Shown: positions 41,281-51,263 of the stretch, piece by piece
How positions within the stretch are numbered: position 1 is the first letter of the stretch
Layout of the letters: each line of letters begins with the position of its first letter
DNA from: Francisella orientalis FNO12
GTDB taxonomy: Bacteria > Pseudomonadota > Gammaproteobacteria > Francisellales > Francisellaceae
Direction: 5' to 3'
Assembly: GCF_001042525.2 (NCBI RefSeq)
Contig: NZ_CP011921.2
Coordinates: 620,001-684,000, forward strand
DNA: 64,000 nt
The notes under the pieces: generated by a model
What the model saw: only the letters and a program-made list of their open reading frames with translations
Told to the model about the DNA's origin: nothing
Databases searched by the model: none
Made by a program: the position numbers and the translations under genes

Positions 41281-44001
41281 ATGTTAAATTTAGTACAGAA
41301 AATTATAGGTAGTCGCAACGATAGATTCATCAAAAAAGTTTCTAAAACAGTCCAAAAAATTAACTCTTTAGAGTCTGAGTTTGAGAAATTTAGCGATCAA
41401 GAGTTAAAAGCAAAAACTCAAGAATATAAAGATAGAGTAGCAAAAGGTGAAGCGTTAGATAATCTTCTTCCAGAGGCGTTTGCTACAGTTAGGGAAGCTG
41501 GCAAGCGTACCAAAAATATGCGTCATTATGATGTGCAGCTTATTGGCGGTATAGTACTTCACCAAGGCAAAGTAGCTGAGATGAGAACAGGTGAAGGTAA
41601 AACTTTAGTTGCAACATTACCAGCATATCTAAACGCTTTGACTGGTAATGGGGTGCATGTGATTACAGTTAATGATTACCTTGCAAAGCGTGATGCAGAA
41701 TTAATGAGTGATATTTATGAATTCCTAGGATTATCAGTAGGTGTGATAGTAGCTGATCTAAATCCTGAGCAACGAAGAGAATCTTATGATTGTGATATTA
41801 CATATGGAACAAACAATGAGTTTGGTTTTGACTATCTTAGAGATAATATGGCTTATGATAAAGAACAGCAAGTCCAAAGAAGTCGTAACTATGTAATTAT
41901 AGATGAGGTTGATTCAATTTTAATTGATGAAGCTAGGACTCCTCTTATTATATCTGGGGCATCTGATGATAGTTCGGAGATGTATAATCTTTTCAATAGA
42001 TTGGTTCCATTTCTAGAAAAGCAAGAAAAGGAAGAGTTAGAAGAGGATCAAGAGCAAAAAGATTTTTATGTTGATGAGAAATCTAAAAAAGCATATTTAA
42101 CTGAAAAAGGTTATGCAAAAATTGAAAGTATGCTTAAAAAAGAGGGTATCCTTGAAGAAGATGATAATTTGTATAGTCCACATAATATTACAAAAATGCA
42201 CTATTTAAATGCATGTTTGATAGCTCATTCGTTGTATCAGCTTAATATTGATTATATTGTGCGTGATCAAGAAATTGTTATTATCGATGAAAGTACTGGT
42301 AGAGCAATGCCAGGGCGTAGATGGTCAGATGGTTTGCATCAAGCGATAGAAGCTAAAGAGGGTGTCAAAATCAATGCTGAAAATCAGACAATGGCATCTA
42401 TTACATTCCAGAATTTCTTTAAGCTATATAACAAAATTGCAGGTATGACTGGTACGGCAGATACCGAAGCTTTTGAGCTTCATTCTATTTATGGATTAGA
42501 AGTAATAATCATTCCTACTAATAAACCATTAATTAGAAAAGATCATCATGATGAAATCTATGGTAGTGTAAGAGAGAAGTTCGATGCTATCGTTGAGGAT
42601 ATCAAACAAAGAATATCTAAAGGTCAACCAGTGTTAGTTGGTACTGCATCTATTGAAGCATCTGAAGTTCTATCAACTTTACTGAAGAAAAAGAAAATTA
42701 GACACAATGTATTAAATGCTAAACAGCATGAGAAAGAAGCTAGTATTATCGCCATGGCAGGTTATCCAGGTAATGTAACGATCGCAACGAATATGGCAGG
42801 TCGAGGTACTGATATTATCTTAGGTGGTAATTTGGAAGTTGAAATTGCACAGCTTGAGGATCCTACACCAGAGGAGGTTGTCCAAATTAAGGCAGAATGG
42901 GTTAAGCGTAACGAGGTTGTCAAAAATGCAGGTGGATTATGCATTATTGGTTCAGAAAGACATGATTCACGTAGGATTGATAATCAGTTAAGAGGTCGTG
43001 CTGCTCGACAAGGTGATCCAGGTGAGAGTAAGTTCTATCTATCAATGGATGATAATCTTTTGAGGATTTTTGCTTCTCAAAGTATGGCTGAAAGAGTTAA
43101 GAAAGGTCTAAAAGGTGGTGAATCATTAGCTTTTGGTTTTATGTCAAAAGTTATATCAAAAGCTCAAGGTAAAGTTGAGAGTTATCATTTTGATATCCGT
43201 AAAAACTTACTAGAGTATGATAATGTTGTGAATACTCAGCGTAAAGTTATTTATGAGCAAAGACAAGCATTTTTAGATTCTGATGATGTTAGTGAAATTC
43301 TTACCGATATTCGTATAGATGTAGCGGAACAGTTATTTCATGACTATGTGCCTGCGGGCTCTATGCATGAGCTATGGGATCTTGAGGTTCTAGAAAAAGC
43401 ACTTAAGTCTGATTTTATGATAGAGATTGACTTACAAAAGCTTTATGAAGAAGATGATAGTCTAGGAGAAGAAGATCTTAAGAAGCTTGTAAGAGAGGCT
43501 ATAGAGTTTGAGTTTGCTGAGAAAACTAAAAACTTAGAAGTTGGTGCAGTTAGACAATTTGAGAAGTTCTCATTACTACAGTCATTAGATAGTCACTGGC
43601 GTGAGCATTTAAGCTCAATTGATCATCTACGTAATAGTATAAATTTACGTGGTTATGCTCAAAAAGATCCAAAAAATGAGTATAAGAAAGAAGCTTTTGA
43701 GTTGTTTTCAACTATGCTAGATAACTTTAAGTATGAGGTTATATCTTCACTTGCTAAGATAAGAATTGCTACAGAAGAAGAAACTCAAAGAGCTCAAGAA
43801 GAGTGGAAAGAGTCTATGAGTGAAATCAAAGCTGAGCATGAAAGTGTTATTGATAATAGCCAATCAGAAGATGATAAAGAGCAAGAAGAAGCACCGAAAG
43901 TTCAGCAAGTTAAGAGAGAAGGTCCAAAAATAAAAAGAAATGATCTATGTCCTTGCGGTTCGGGTAAGAAATATAAACAATGTCATGGTAAGGTTGAGTA
44001 A
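41281..44001 (+). CDS. secA: Preprotein translocase ATPase SecA
   Basis: 906 aa motor of Sec-dependent export. NBD1 has Walker [12 protein letters not shown] near residue 101 and the [11 protein letters not shown] box near 209. NBD2 has [11 protein letters not shown]. The helical scaffold and wing domains follow. The C-terminal zinc tail [19 protein letters not shown] (from about residue 884) binds SecB. Length is normal (about 900). A TATAAT -10 lies at 41218-41223. This SEC-C tail is the same motif class as at the end of the decayed protein at 2495-2548. Confidence 0.98.
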   Translation: MLNLVQKIIGSRNDRFIKKVSKTVQKINSLESEFEKFSDQELKAKTQEYKDRVAKGEALDNLLPEAFATVREAGKRTKNMRHYDVQLIGGIVLHQGKVAEMRTGEGKTLVATLPAYLNALTGNGVHVITVNDYLAKRDAELMSDIYEFLGLSVGVIVADLNPEQRRESYDCDITYGTNNEFGFDYLRDNMAYDKEQQVQRSRNYVIIDEVDSILIDEARTPLIISGASDDSSEMYNLFNRLVPFLEKQEKEELEEDQEQKDFYVDEKSKKAYLTEKGYAKIESMLKKEGILEEDDNLYSPHNITKMHYLNACLIAHSLYQLNIDYIVRDQEIVIIDESTGRAMPGRRWSDGLHQAIEAKEGVKINAENQTMASITFQNFFKLYNKIAGMTGTADTEAFELHSIYGLEVIIIPTNKPLIRKDHHDEIYGSVREKFDAIVEDIKQRISKGQPVLVGTASIEASEVLSTLLKKKKIRHNVLNAKQHEKEASIIAMAGYPGNVTIATNMAGRGTDIILGGNLEVEIAQLEDPTPEEVVQIKAEWVKRNEVVKNAGGLCIIGSERHDSRRIDNQLRGRAARQGDPGESKFYLSMDDNLLRIFASQSMAERVKKGLKGGESLAFGFMSKVISKAQGKVESYHFDIRKNLLEYDNVVNTQRKVIYEQRQAFLDSDDVSEILTDIRIDVAEQLFHDYVPAGSMHELWDLEVLEKALKSDFMIEIDLQKLYEEDDSLGEEDLKKLVREAIEFEFAEKTKNLEVGAVRQFEKFSLLQSLDSHWREHLSSIDHLRNSINLRGYAQKDPKNEYKKEAFELFSTMLDNFKYEVISSLAKIRIATEEETQRAQEEWKESMSEIKAEHESVIDNSQSEDDKEQEEAPKVQQVKREGPKIKRNDLCPCGSGKKYKQCHGKVE

Positions 44002-44090
44002 TTATTCTTCTTAATTTAACGATAACTCAATAAATTATTTTCTCACAAGTATTTCAAAAATGATCATAATAATTAATGTAGGGCTTTCTT

Positions 44091-44663
44091 ATGAATTCTA
44101 AAAATCGTTGCTTTGGTAATAAACCTAATCAAGAACTCTATGCAAGTTATCATGATAATGAATGGGGTGTTCCTAAATATGATGATAGGGAGCTTTTTGA
44201 GCTTTTGATATTAGAAGGAGCTCAAGCAGGTTTTAATTGGGAAACTATTTTAAAAAAGCGTCAAGGTTATCATGATGCTTTTTATAATTTTGATCTTATC
44301 AAAGTTTCAAGTATGTTAGATTCTGAACTTGAAGTTCTCCGAGACAATCCAAATATTATCCGTAATAAATTGAAAATTTACTCTACTAGAAAAAATGCTC
44401 AAGTAGTTCTTCAAATTCAAAAAGAGTTTGGTAGCTTTAGTGATTATCTATGGAAATTTGTTAATTTTAAGCAGATTAAAAATAGCTGGAGATCTCATGG
44501 TCAAGTTCCGATATCAACTACTATCAGTGAGAAAATTTCAAAAGATCTTAAGAAAAAGGGAATGAGTTTTGTTGGTCCAACTATTATTTATGCTTATATG
44601 CAGGCTGCTGGGCTAGTCAATGATCATCTGGTTAATTGTTGGTGCTATACTAGAGATATATAA
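44091..44663 (+). CDS. tag: DNA-3-methyladenine glycosylase I
   Basis: 190 aa helix-hairpin-helix glycosylase excising 3-methyladenine. The substrate region YHDNEWGVPKYDDRELFELL with zinc ligands Cys7 and His21 and the C-terminal ligand pair NDHLVNCWCY (His179, Cys183) matches E. coli Tag, whose zinc ligands are Cys4, His17, His175 and Cys179. EGAQAGFNWETILKKRQGY is the family signature. It follows secA by about 90 bases. Confidence 0.95.
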   Translation: MNSKNRCFGNKPNQELYASYHDNEWGVPKYDDRELFELLILEGAQAGFNWETILKKRQGYHDAFYNFDLIKVSSMLDSELEVLRDNPNIIRNKLKIYSTRKNAQVVLQIQKEFGSFSDYLWKFVNFKQIKNSWRSHGQVPISTTISEKISKDLKKKGMSFVGPTIIYAYMQAAGLVNDHLVNCWCYTRDI

Positions 44664-44696
44664 AAAGTACATTTATAAAATTAAAAGTTTATAACC

Positions 44697-44716
44697 ACTT
44701 TCTCTGAGCAGAAAGT
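44697..44716. terminator. Hairpin downstream of tag, weak terminator candidate
   Basis: ACTTTCT-CTGAGC-AGAAAGT is a perfect 7-bp stem with a 6-base loop, between tag and the rplU promoter. The downstream T content is poor, so intrinsic termination is uncertain. Confidence 0.35.
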
Positions 44717-44746
44717 ATTTCATACATAGTCGCAATAGAATCAGGC

Positions 44747-44774
44747 TTGTGATTTTTGAGTTTTTTGTTATAAT
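44747..44774 (+). promoter_or_regulatory. rplU-rpmA promoter
   Basis: TTGTGA (44747-44752) and TATAAT (44769-44774), 16 bases apart. Transcription would start near 44781, leaving about 100 bases of untranslated leader before rplU, long enough for autoregulation. Confidence 0.65.
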
Positions 44775-44882
44775 ATGGTGTCTAGTTTTGTAACTAGATA
44801 CTATGGAATAATAACAAAAAGTCAGAAGTCTATTGATTGTAGGCAGTTCTGAGGATTTAAAATCTAATAAATGGAGTAATAA

Positions 44883-45197
44883 ATGTACGCGATAATTAAA
44901 AATGGCGGTAAGCAATACAAGGTTAAAGAAGGCGAAGTTGTTAAGCTTGAGAAATTCGATCTTGGAATTGGCAAGAAAGTTGAATTTGATACAGTTTTGA
45001 TGGGTCAAACAGCGGAAGGAGAAGTTAAAATAGGCGCTCCTATTGTAGAAGGTGCTAAAGTTGTAGGCGAAGTTGTAGAACAAGGTCGTAACAAAAAAGT
45101 TAAGATAATGAAGTTCCGTCGTCGTAAGCACAGCATGAAGCAGCAAGGTCACCGTCAGTATTTTACAGCGGTAAAAGTTTCATCTATTAGTTTATAA
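44883..45197 (+). CDS. rplU: Ribosomal protein L21
   Basis: 104 aa. Starts MYAIIKNGGKQYKVKEGEVV and carries the KIGAPIVEGAKVVGEVVEQG and MKFRRRKHSMKQQGHRQ segments typical of bL21, a 50S component binding 23S rRNA. Standard length. It is followed by rpmA with a 30-base gap, the usual L21-L27 operon. A GGAGTAATAA ribosome binding site precedes the ATG. The leader is long, see the promoter entry. Confidence 0.98.
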   Translation: MYAIIKNGGKQYKVKEGEVVKLEKFDLGIGKKVEFDTVLMGQTAEGEVKIGAPIVEGAKVVGEVVEQGRNKKVKIMKFRRRKHSMKQQGHRQYFTAVKVSSISL

Positions 45198-45227
45198 TTT
45201 TATTAAGAATATTTAAGGAGTATACAA

Positions 45228-45482
45228 ATGGCTCATAAGAAAGCTGGTGGTAGTACTAGAAACGGAAGAGATTCAAACCCTAAGTATTTAGGTGTTAAAA
45301 GATATGGCGGTGAGTTTGTTAAAGCAGGTACAATTATCTTGCGTCAAAGAGGTACTAAGACTCATCCTGGTGTGAATGTTGGTTGTAGTAAAGATCACAC
45401 TTTATTTGCTCTTAAAGATGGTACTGTTAAGTTCCATGTTGGTGGTGCTTTAAATCGTAAATTCGTTTCAATCAACGAATAA
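45228..45482 (+). CDS. rpmA: Ribosomal protein L27
   Basis: 84 aa bL27. [28 protein letters not shown] is characteristic; the N-terminal tail reaches the peptidyl transferase centre. A strong AAGGAG ribosome binding site lies seven bases upstream. Downstream gene in the rplU-rpmA operon. It has the short N-terminus without the leader peptide found in Firmicutes. Confidence 0.98.
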   Translation: MAHKKAGGSTRNGRDSNPKYLGVKRYGGEFVKAGTIILRQRGTKTHPGVNVGCSKDHTLFALKDGTVKFHVGGALNRKFVSINE

Positions 45483-45608
45483 TCTATATTTATCTATATC
45501 TACATTTTTTTGAAAATATCATAATTTCATAATGAGTATTTGCTGAAAAAGATATCATAATTAATTATTTTCTAGATAATCTTTACTTTAAAACTTAAAG
45601 TTAATTAT

Positions 45609-46202
45609 ATGAGTTTCTACGTACCTTTGTTTTTATTTTGTATATCATCGACTATTACACCTGGACCAAATAATATGATGTTGTTGATATCATCGATCAG
45701 ATTTGGTGTGAGAAAGACATTATCTCATTATTTAGGAGTTTGTCTTGGCTTTCCTTTTATGGTTTTAATTATAGGACTTGGCTTAGAGTCAATTTTTATA
45801 AATCATCCAACACTACATACAGTGATAAAAGTTGTAGGAGGTGTTTATATGTTGTGGTTAGCTTTTAAGATAATTCTATCATCTAATTTTGATGATGAAA
45901 AAAGCAGTGAGCCGTTATTTTACTCAAGCAGCATTATTTCAGTGGATAAATCCTAAAGCTTGGATTATGGCAATTGGAGTTGTATCTACTTACACGGTTG
46001 TTAGTACAGATATGAGCTTGTTGCCTCAAGTACTTATTATACAATTATTTATATGATAGTTTCATTTCTATGTACTGGATTTTGGTTATTTGGAGGTAGC
46101 TCAGTCAAAAGAATTTTAAATAATGAAAATCATTTAAGAGTATTTAACTTAATTTTAGGGTTATTGCTTATACTTTCAATTGTACTTATGATTTTTGAGT
46201 AA
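45609..46202 (+). pseudogene. Broken LysE/RhtB-family amino acid exporter
   Basis: The start MSFYVPLFLFCISSTITPGP NN carries the LysE family opening (TPGPNN) and is fused by frameshift. After residue 98 (DDEK, near 45900) the frame moves to KKAVSRYFTQAALFQWINPKAWIMAIGVV. A second shift near 46055 gives MIVSFLCTGFWLFGGSSVKRI and a terminal helix, ending at TAA 46200. The original was a six-helix amino-acid exporter. With two frameshifts it should be inactive. It lies between rpmA and the convergent pot genes. Confidence 0.85.
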
Positions 46203-46207
46203 GTGCT

Positions 46208-47011
46208 TTAGCCTTGTCTTTTTTGGAATTTAGCAGAAATAAACATACCAAGTAATACGCCTATTATAATAATTGCTATCATAATTGTCGCTAGAGCATT
46301 TATTTCAGGAGTAGGACCATTTTTGACAGTTGAGTAAATATACATTGGTAGAGTAGGGTTATCACTACCAGCTACAAACTCTGTGACAACTAAATCATCA
46401 ATAGATAATGTAAATGTAAGTAATGCTGATGTAAACAATGCGGGTATAAGTTGAGGTAAAGTTATTTTAAAGAAAGTCTCTATAGGGCCAGCACCTAGAT
46501 CTAGAGCAGCTTCTTCTAATGATATATCTACACTAGCTATACGTGATTGCATTACTATGGCAACATAAGCTGTACACATTGTTACATGGGCTATAACTAC
46601 CGTAGTAGTTCCTCTCTCATGAGGCCAACCGATAAGATGTTGTAATGTCGAGAACATTAGTAATAGAGCTACACCAAGAATGATATCAGGCAAAACAAGA
46701 GGAGTTGCTACAAGACCATATAAAAAACTTCTCGATCTAAAAAATTTAAATCTAGCCATAGCGTAGGCTACTATAGTTCCAAGTATTGTTGCAATAATTG
46801 ATGTTATTGTTGCTATCTTTAGGCTAGTAAAAGTGGCATTTATAATATCTTCATCATTAATTACTTCATGATACCAGTCAAAAGTAAAGCCACCCCATAA
46901 GTTTATAATCTGAGAGTCACTAAATGAGAAAACTACTAGGATTACTAGAGGTATGTATAAAAATACCAAGCCAAATACAAGCATTATGCTACTAAATGAA
47001 AATTTTCTCAT
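46208..47011 (-). CDS. potI: Polyamine ABC transporter permease PotI
   Basis: 267 aa inner-membrane permease with six helices, SIMLVFGLVFLYIPLVILVV at the start and the EAA coupling loop EEAALDLGAGPIETFFKITL near residue 170. In E. coli PotFGHI imports putrescine; the spermidine system PotABCD has a similar PotC. Here the order potG-potH-potI matches PotFGHI. Last gene of the operon, 12 bases after potH. No substrate-binding PotF lies in the window. Confidence 0.9.
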   Translation of the reverse strand: MRKFSFSSIMLVFGLVFLYIPLVILVVFSFSDSQIINLWGGFTFDWYHEVINDEDIINATFTSLKIATITSIIATILGTIVAYAMARFKFFRSRSFLYGLVATPLVLPDIILGVALLLMFSTLQHLIGWPHERGTTTVVIAHVTMCTAYVAIVMQSRIASVDISLEEAALDLGAGPIETFFKITLPQLIPALFTSALLTFTLSIDDLVVTEFVAGSDNPTLPMYIYSTVKNGPTPEINALATIMIAIIIIGVLLGMFISAKFQKRQG

Positions 47012-47023
47012 TGCTTATACCTC

Positions 47024-47905
47024 CTAAACAAAAGTTCTCTTAGCTTGTATACGTTGCATCCACAGAATAGGTAATACTAGTACGACTATTAGTACTACAG
47101 ATATTGCAGCAGACATACCCCAGTTGTTAGATGTGAAGAACTCTTCCCAAATAACATTTCCTATCATTAATGAATTCATCCCACCCATGATCTGTGGTAC
47201 TACTACTTCACCAATAGCCGGAATAAATATTAACAAGCTACCGGCAATCAGGCCAGGCATAGATAATGGCAGAGTTATCTTAAAGAACGAGTTTATTGGT
47301 TTAGAACCTAGGTCTTCCGCTGCATCATATATACTAGGATCAATTTTTATCAATGTGCTATAAAGTGGTAATATCAAAAATGGTAAATAACAATAAACCA
47401 TACCTAGATACATTGAAAAATCATTATATAACAAAGCCATACTTGATAGACCTAGATCCATTAGGAATTGATTAAGAGCATGATTGCCTAGTAATGTTAC
47501 CCAAGCGTAAGTTCTAAGTAAAAATGAAGTCCAGTATGGAATAATAATCAAGACTAAGAAGAAGATTTGAGTGTTTTTTTTAGCTCTAGATAGTGCTAAA
47601 GCCATAGGGTAGCCAATTAAGATACATAAGGCAGTAGTTATGAAGGCAACCTTAAAAGATTTAAGTAATGATATAAATATAAGATTGTAATGAATTAATT
47701 CAATATAATTATTCAGATATAGGGTAAAGTTTACAGTTGAGTCTTTGAATTGCATCAAAGAAGTAACTGGTGGAGTACCATCTGCTGGTAAAGTAAAACT
47801 GATACCTATAACAAATAAGAATGGTATAAGCAAAAATACCATAAACCATACAAAAGGAACTAAGTACACTAAAGTATGTCTAAAGCTTTTCTCTAAGTTT
47901 TGCAT
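47024..47905 (-). CDS. potH: Polyamine ABC transporter permease PotH
   Basis: 293 aa from ATG 47905, which overlaps the potG stop by one base (TAATG), giving clear coupling. Six helices with the EAA loop YDAAEDLGSKPINSFFKITL at about residue 200 for contact with PotG. An upstream in-frame start at 47941 exists but lies inside potG and gives an N-terminus not found in the family. It forms the permease dimer with PotI. Confidence 0.9.
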   Translation of the reverse strand: MQNLEKSFRHTLVYLVPFVWFMVFLLIPFLFVIGISFTLPADGTPPVTSLMQFKDSTVNFTLYLNNYIELIHYNLIFISLLKSFKVAFITTALCILIGYPMALALSRAKKNTQIFFLVLIIIPYWTSFLLRTYAWVTLLGNHALNQFLMDLGLSSMALLYNDFSMYLGMVYCYLPFLILPLYSTLIKIDPSIYDAAEDLGSKPINSFFKITLPLSMPGLIAGSLLIFIPAIGEVVVPQIMGGMNSLMIGNVIWEEFFTSNNWGMSAAISVVLIVVLVLPILWMQRIQAKRTFV

Positions 47906-49026
47906 TATGAATATAACACCATAATATTTTCTGATTCCCAAGTGAGATATACTTCATCATCCCAAGAAGGATGATCTGCATTTCTCTCAATATTGAAGTC
48001 AGTAGACTTAATAATATTGCCATTAGCAGTCCTAACATGGTAAGTAGATAACCCTCCCATATAAGCGATATCTTCAACAATACCTTTAATACAATTCACA
48101 GGTTTGTTAGGGTTATAATCTTCTGGTTTGTCTTTACTTATAACTATTTTTTCAGGACGTAATCCAACCCAGATTTCTTGATCTTCAATAGCTTCTATAT
48201 TTCTTCTTAATACAAAATTAGTACCAGCTTGCTCTGAAGTTATAATACTTCGAGTTCTACTTACTGCTTCTACGCGACCTTCAAAAATTGTACTTTTACC
48301 AATAAAATTAGCTACAAATCGACTTTTAGGGAACTCATAAATTTCAGAAGGAGTGCTTACTTGTTCTAACCAGCCATCAGTCATGATACCTATTCGAGTA
48401 GACATTGTCATAGCTTCTTCTTGATCATGAGTTACCATTATAAATGTGCTACCTGTCTGTTCTTGAATATCTACAAGTTCAAACTGCATTTGATCACGCA
48501 AGTTTTTATCTAGCGCGGATAACGGTTCATCTAGGAGAATCAATTTAGGTCTTTTTGCTAAACATCTTGCTAGAGCTACACGCTGACGTTGTCCACCGGA
48601 TAATTGATGTGGTTTTCTTTTAGCAAGATGATCCATTTTTATGATTTTTAGAGCAGCATCAGTAGCTTTTTCTATTTCTTCTTTTTTTAGAGATTTCTCT
48701 TGCTTTAAACCAAACATAATATTTTGTTTAACATTCATATGCGGAAAAAGAGCGTATGATTGAAACATCATATTAACAGGTCTTTTGTATGGTGGAGTAT
48801 TAGACATATCTACACCATCAATAATTATCTTGCCATCAGTAGGTCTTTCAAAGCCCGCTAGCATTCTAAGAAGAGTACTTTTACCACTTCCTGATCCGCC
48901 TAGCAAAGAAAAAAACGCTTTTGGATAAACATCAAGATTAACAGAGTCAACAGCTAAATGACCATCATCAAACTGCTTCGAAAGGTTCTTTATAGAAACC
49001 AAAGGTTTTTTTGAAGATTTTTGCAT
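47905..49026 (-). CDS. potG: Polyamine ABC transporter ATPase PotG
   Basis: 373 aa. Walker [17 protein letters not shown] near residue 38, signature LSGGQRQRVALARCLA, Walker B LILLDEPLSALD and MVTHDQEEAMT. A C-terminal TOBE-type domain (about residues 280-370) is typical of Pot/Fbp/Mal importers. First gene of a tightly spaced potGHI operon. The closest match by memory is PotG rather than PotA. The gene diverges from the broken carotenoid oxygenase. Confidence 0.92.
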   Translation of the reverse strand: MQKSSKKPLVSIKNLSKQFDDGHLAVDSVNLDVYPKAFFSLLGGSGSGKSTLLRMLAGFERPTDGKIIIDGVDMSNTPPYKRPVNMMFQSYALFPHMNVKQNIMFGLKQEKSLKKEEIEKATDAALKIIKMDHLAKRKPHQLSGGQRQRVALARCLAKRPKLILLDEPLSALDKNLRDQMQFELVDIQEQTGSTFIMVTHDQEEAMTMSTRIGIMTDGWLEQVSTPSEIYEFPKSRFVANFIGKSTIFEGRVEAVSRTRSIITSEQAGTNFVLRRNIEAIEDQEIWVGLRPEKIVISKDKPEDYNPNKPVNCIKGIVEDIAYMGGLSTYHVRTANGNIIKSTDFNIERNADHPSWDDEVYLTWESENIMVLYS

Positions 49027-49203
49027 CTTTAGTTCTATATAAATTAGTTAAGATTCTTAATAATAAGCAATTTTTATATAGAAAAAAAGTAAATATTAGA
49101 ATTAATAACTATTATTTATATTATTGTATCTTTATCGTTTTGTTAAACTGACTAACAATAATAAGTATAATGTAAATAGTGGCATTATATTTGGTAGTTA
49201 AAT

Positions 49204-50606
49204 ATGGACAAATTATCATCGGTTTTTGTTAATGTAGATGAAGAATTTACTAGATTATATATTGAAACCTGAAATATCAAATTTACCTGATTGGTTTGAT
49301 GGAAAGCTTTTGAGAGTCGGACCAGCTAAGTTTGAATATGGAAATATTAAATTGTATCATTGGTTTGATGGATTAGCTATGCTGTATAGCTTTGGATGTA
49401 ATGATAAGGAAATTTATTTTTCAAATAAATACTTACGATCTGAGCAATATCTAGCTACCACTAAAGGACGTATGAAGTTCGATGAGTTTGGTACAGTTGC
49501 GCCTTATAAAATTTGCTAGACTAAAATCATTAATCAAAACTCTATTAGGAATTAAGGTAGAAAAACCAAGTTGTAATGTAAATATCCTAAAAGTGAAAGA
49601 TAGTTTATTGGTAACTAGTGAAGTAACTACTATGATTGAGTTTGATAAAGATGATCTATAAACATTAAACGAATTTAGATTTGGTGATAAAATCAAAGGA
49701 CAGTTTAGCTGTACGCATCCTTAATTCGATCCTATAACAAAAGAGCAGTTTAACTTTGTCGTCGATATATCAAAAAAATGTAAATATACTATTTATAAAA
49801 TTGCTAAAAATTCTTCAGAAAGAATAAAAATATATGAGTTCTATGATAATCAATTTATATATAACCATATGCTATTTCTTACAGAGAACTATGTTGTTTT
49901 ATATTTAGGTCCATTAAGAGCAAATCCACTTGATTTTTTGACTAACCCTATTTCAGAGGTGATCTCGCATGATCTAAATGCAAAGTGTAAATTAGTGCTT
50001 ATCAATCGAAAAACACATAAAGTGAGCATGTCGGATATTTCAAGTATAGTTTTTCTTCATAGTGTTAATGCTTTTGAAGAAAATAATAAGATATATTTAG
50101 ACTTTATTGAGTATATCGATAATCTTGAACCATATAAGAAATACTATTTTAAAAATATTGAAGAGGGTGATTGTAAATTAAAGACGCAATTTACACGAAT
50201 TATTGTTGATGTTAATTGTAATTCTATAGACAGAAAAATGGTTACTACTCTTAATGTAGAGTTTCCAAGGATTAATGAGAAATTTCTAGTAAAAAACTAT
50301 CGTTATGTTTATCTTGCTAAGCGTACAACTCAAGGAGAATTTTTTAATAGCATAATAAAAATAGATTTATCAAATAATGATATTTTTGAATACTGCTTTG
50401 GAAATAATTTTGTCTCAGAACCTATATTTATAGCTAATCCACAAGCTCAAACTGAAGATGATGGTCTTATATTTGTAAATGTTGTCGATACGGACAAGAA
50501 ACTTAGTTATATTGTCTATTTAAATGCAACTGATTTAAGTTTAGTATATAAAACATATTTGCCAATCTTAATTCCACCAGCTCTGCATGGGGTATACTTA
50601 AAGTAG
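49204..50606 (+). pseudogene. Broken carotenoid oxygenase (RPE65/lignostilbene dioxygenase family)
   Basis: The start MDKLSSVFVNVDEEF (ATG 49204) shifts near 49240 into LPDWFDGKLLRVGPAKFEYG and KLYHWFDGLAMLYSFGCN, then again near 49510, with in-frame stops near 49660 and 49721. The last 245 residues (49869-50606) are open. The four iron-histidine motifs are each still recognisable: HWFDG, CTHP..DP, FLHSVNAFEE and PPALHGVYLK. This family cleaves apocarotenoids, retinoids or stilbenes with Fe(II). An inverted repeat TTGTTA-7-TAACAA (49140-49158) and TATAAT (49166-49171) lie upstream. Confidence 0.88.
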
Positions 50607-50612
50607 TATTTT

Positions 50613-51263
50613 ATGAAAAATGTAATTTTTGATTTTGATTCAATATTGATTAAAAAAGAATCATTAGAGTTGATCTTAGAGCCATTATTAAAACAAATTC
50701 TTTCAAAGCTAAAAGAAATTGAGCATATTACCAATTTAGGTATGCAAGGAGACATTTGTTTTAGAGAATCTCTTGAAAGAAGATTAGCTATTGCAAGTCT
50801 AACAAAGCAAAGTATCAAAGATTTTGCAGACAAGTATTGTCCTGATTTATTGACAAATGGTATCAAAAAAATAATCGAAACACTTAGAAATAAAGGTTAT
50901 CAGATATGGATTTTTAGTGGTGGATTAACTGAGAGTATCGAGCCATTTACAGATTATTTGCATATTCCACGAGACAATATATTTGCAGTAGATATTGTTT
51001 GGAATGAAGATGGAAGCTTTAAGACTCTGGATAACTCTAATGGATCATGTGATTCAAAGTTAAGTGCTTTTGATAAAGTCAAAGATTTGATAAATGGTGA
51101 AATTATAGCTATTGGTGATGGTTATACAGATTATCAGTTATATGAAAGCGGTTATGCTAATAAGTTCATAGCGTATTTTGAACATGTTGAAAGAGAAAAA
51201 GTTTCACAATTATCTAAATATATAGCTAGAAATGTAGGTGATTTAGAGCTATTGTTTTTCTAA
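50613..51263 (+). CDS. HAD-family phosphatase, phosphoserine-phosphatase-like
   Basis: 216 aa HAD superfamily protein of the SerB-like subfamily. Motif I is FDFDSILI (nucleophile Asp, acid/base Asp; the usual Thr after Ser is Ile), motif II FSGG near residue 108, Lys about residue 150 and motif IV IGDGYTDYQ. SerB dephosphorylates phosphoserine, but the substituted motif I leaves substrate and even activity uncertain. It starts seven bases after the carotenoid oxygenase remnant. The end overlaps the DUF475 gene by 15 bases in convergent orientation. Confidence 0.8.
   Translation: MKNVIFDFDSILIKKESLELILEPLLKQILSKLKEIEHITNLGMQGDICFRESLERRLAIASLTKQSIKDFADKYCPDLLTNGIKKIIETLRNKGYQIWIFSGGLTESIEPFTDYLHIPRDNIFAVDIVWNEDGSFKTLDNSNGSCDSKLSAFDKVKDLINGEIIAIGDGYTDYQLYESGYANKFIAYFEHVEREKVSQLSKYIARNVGDLELLFF

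Noticed and set aside
44673-45152. Long minus-strand open frame over rplU
   Set aside because: It is antisense to L21 and low-complexity; rplU is clear on the plus strand.
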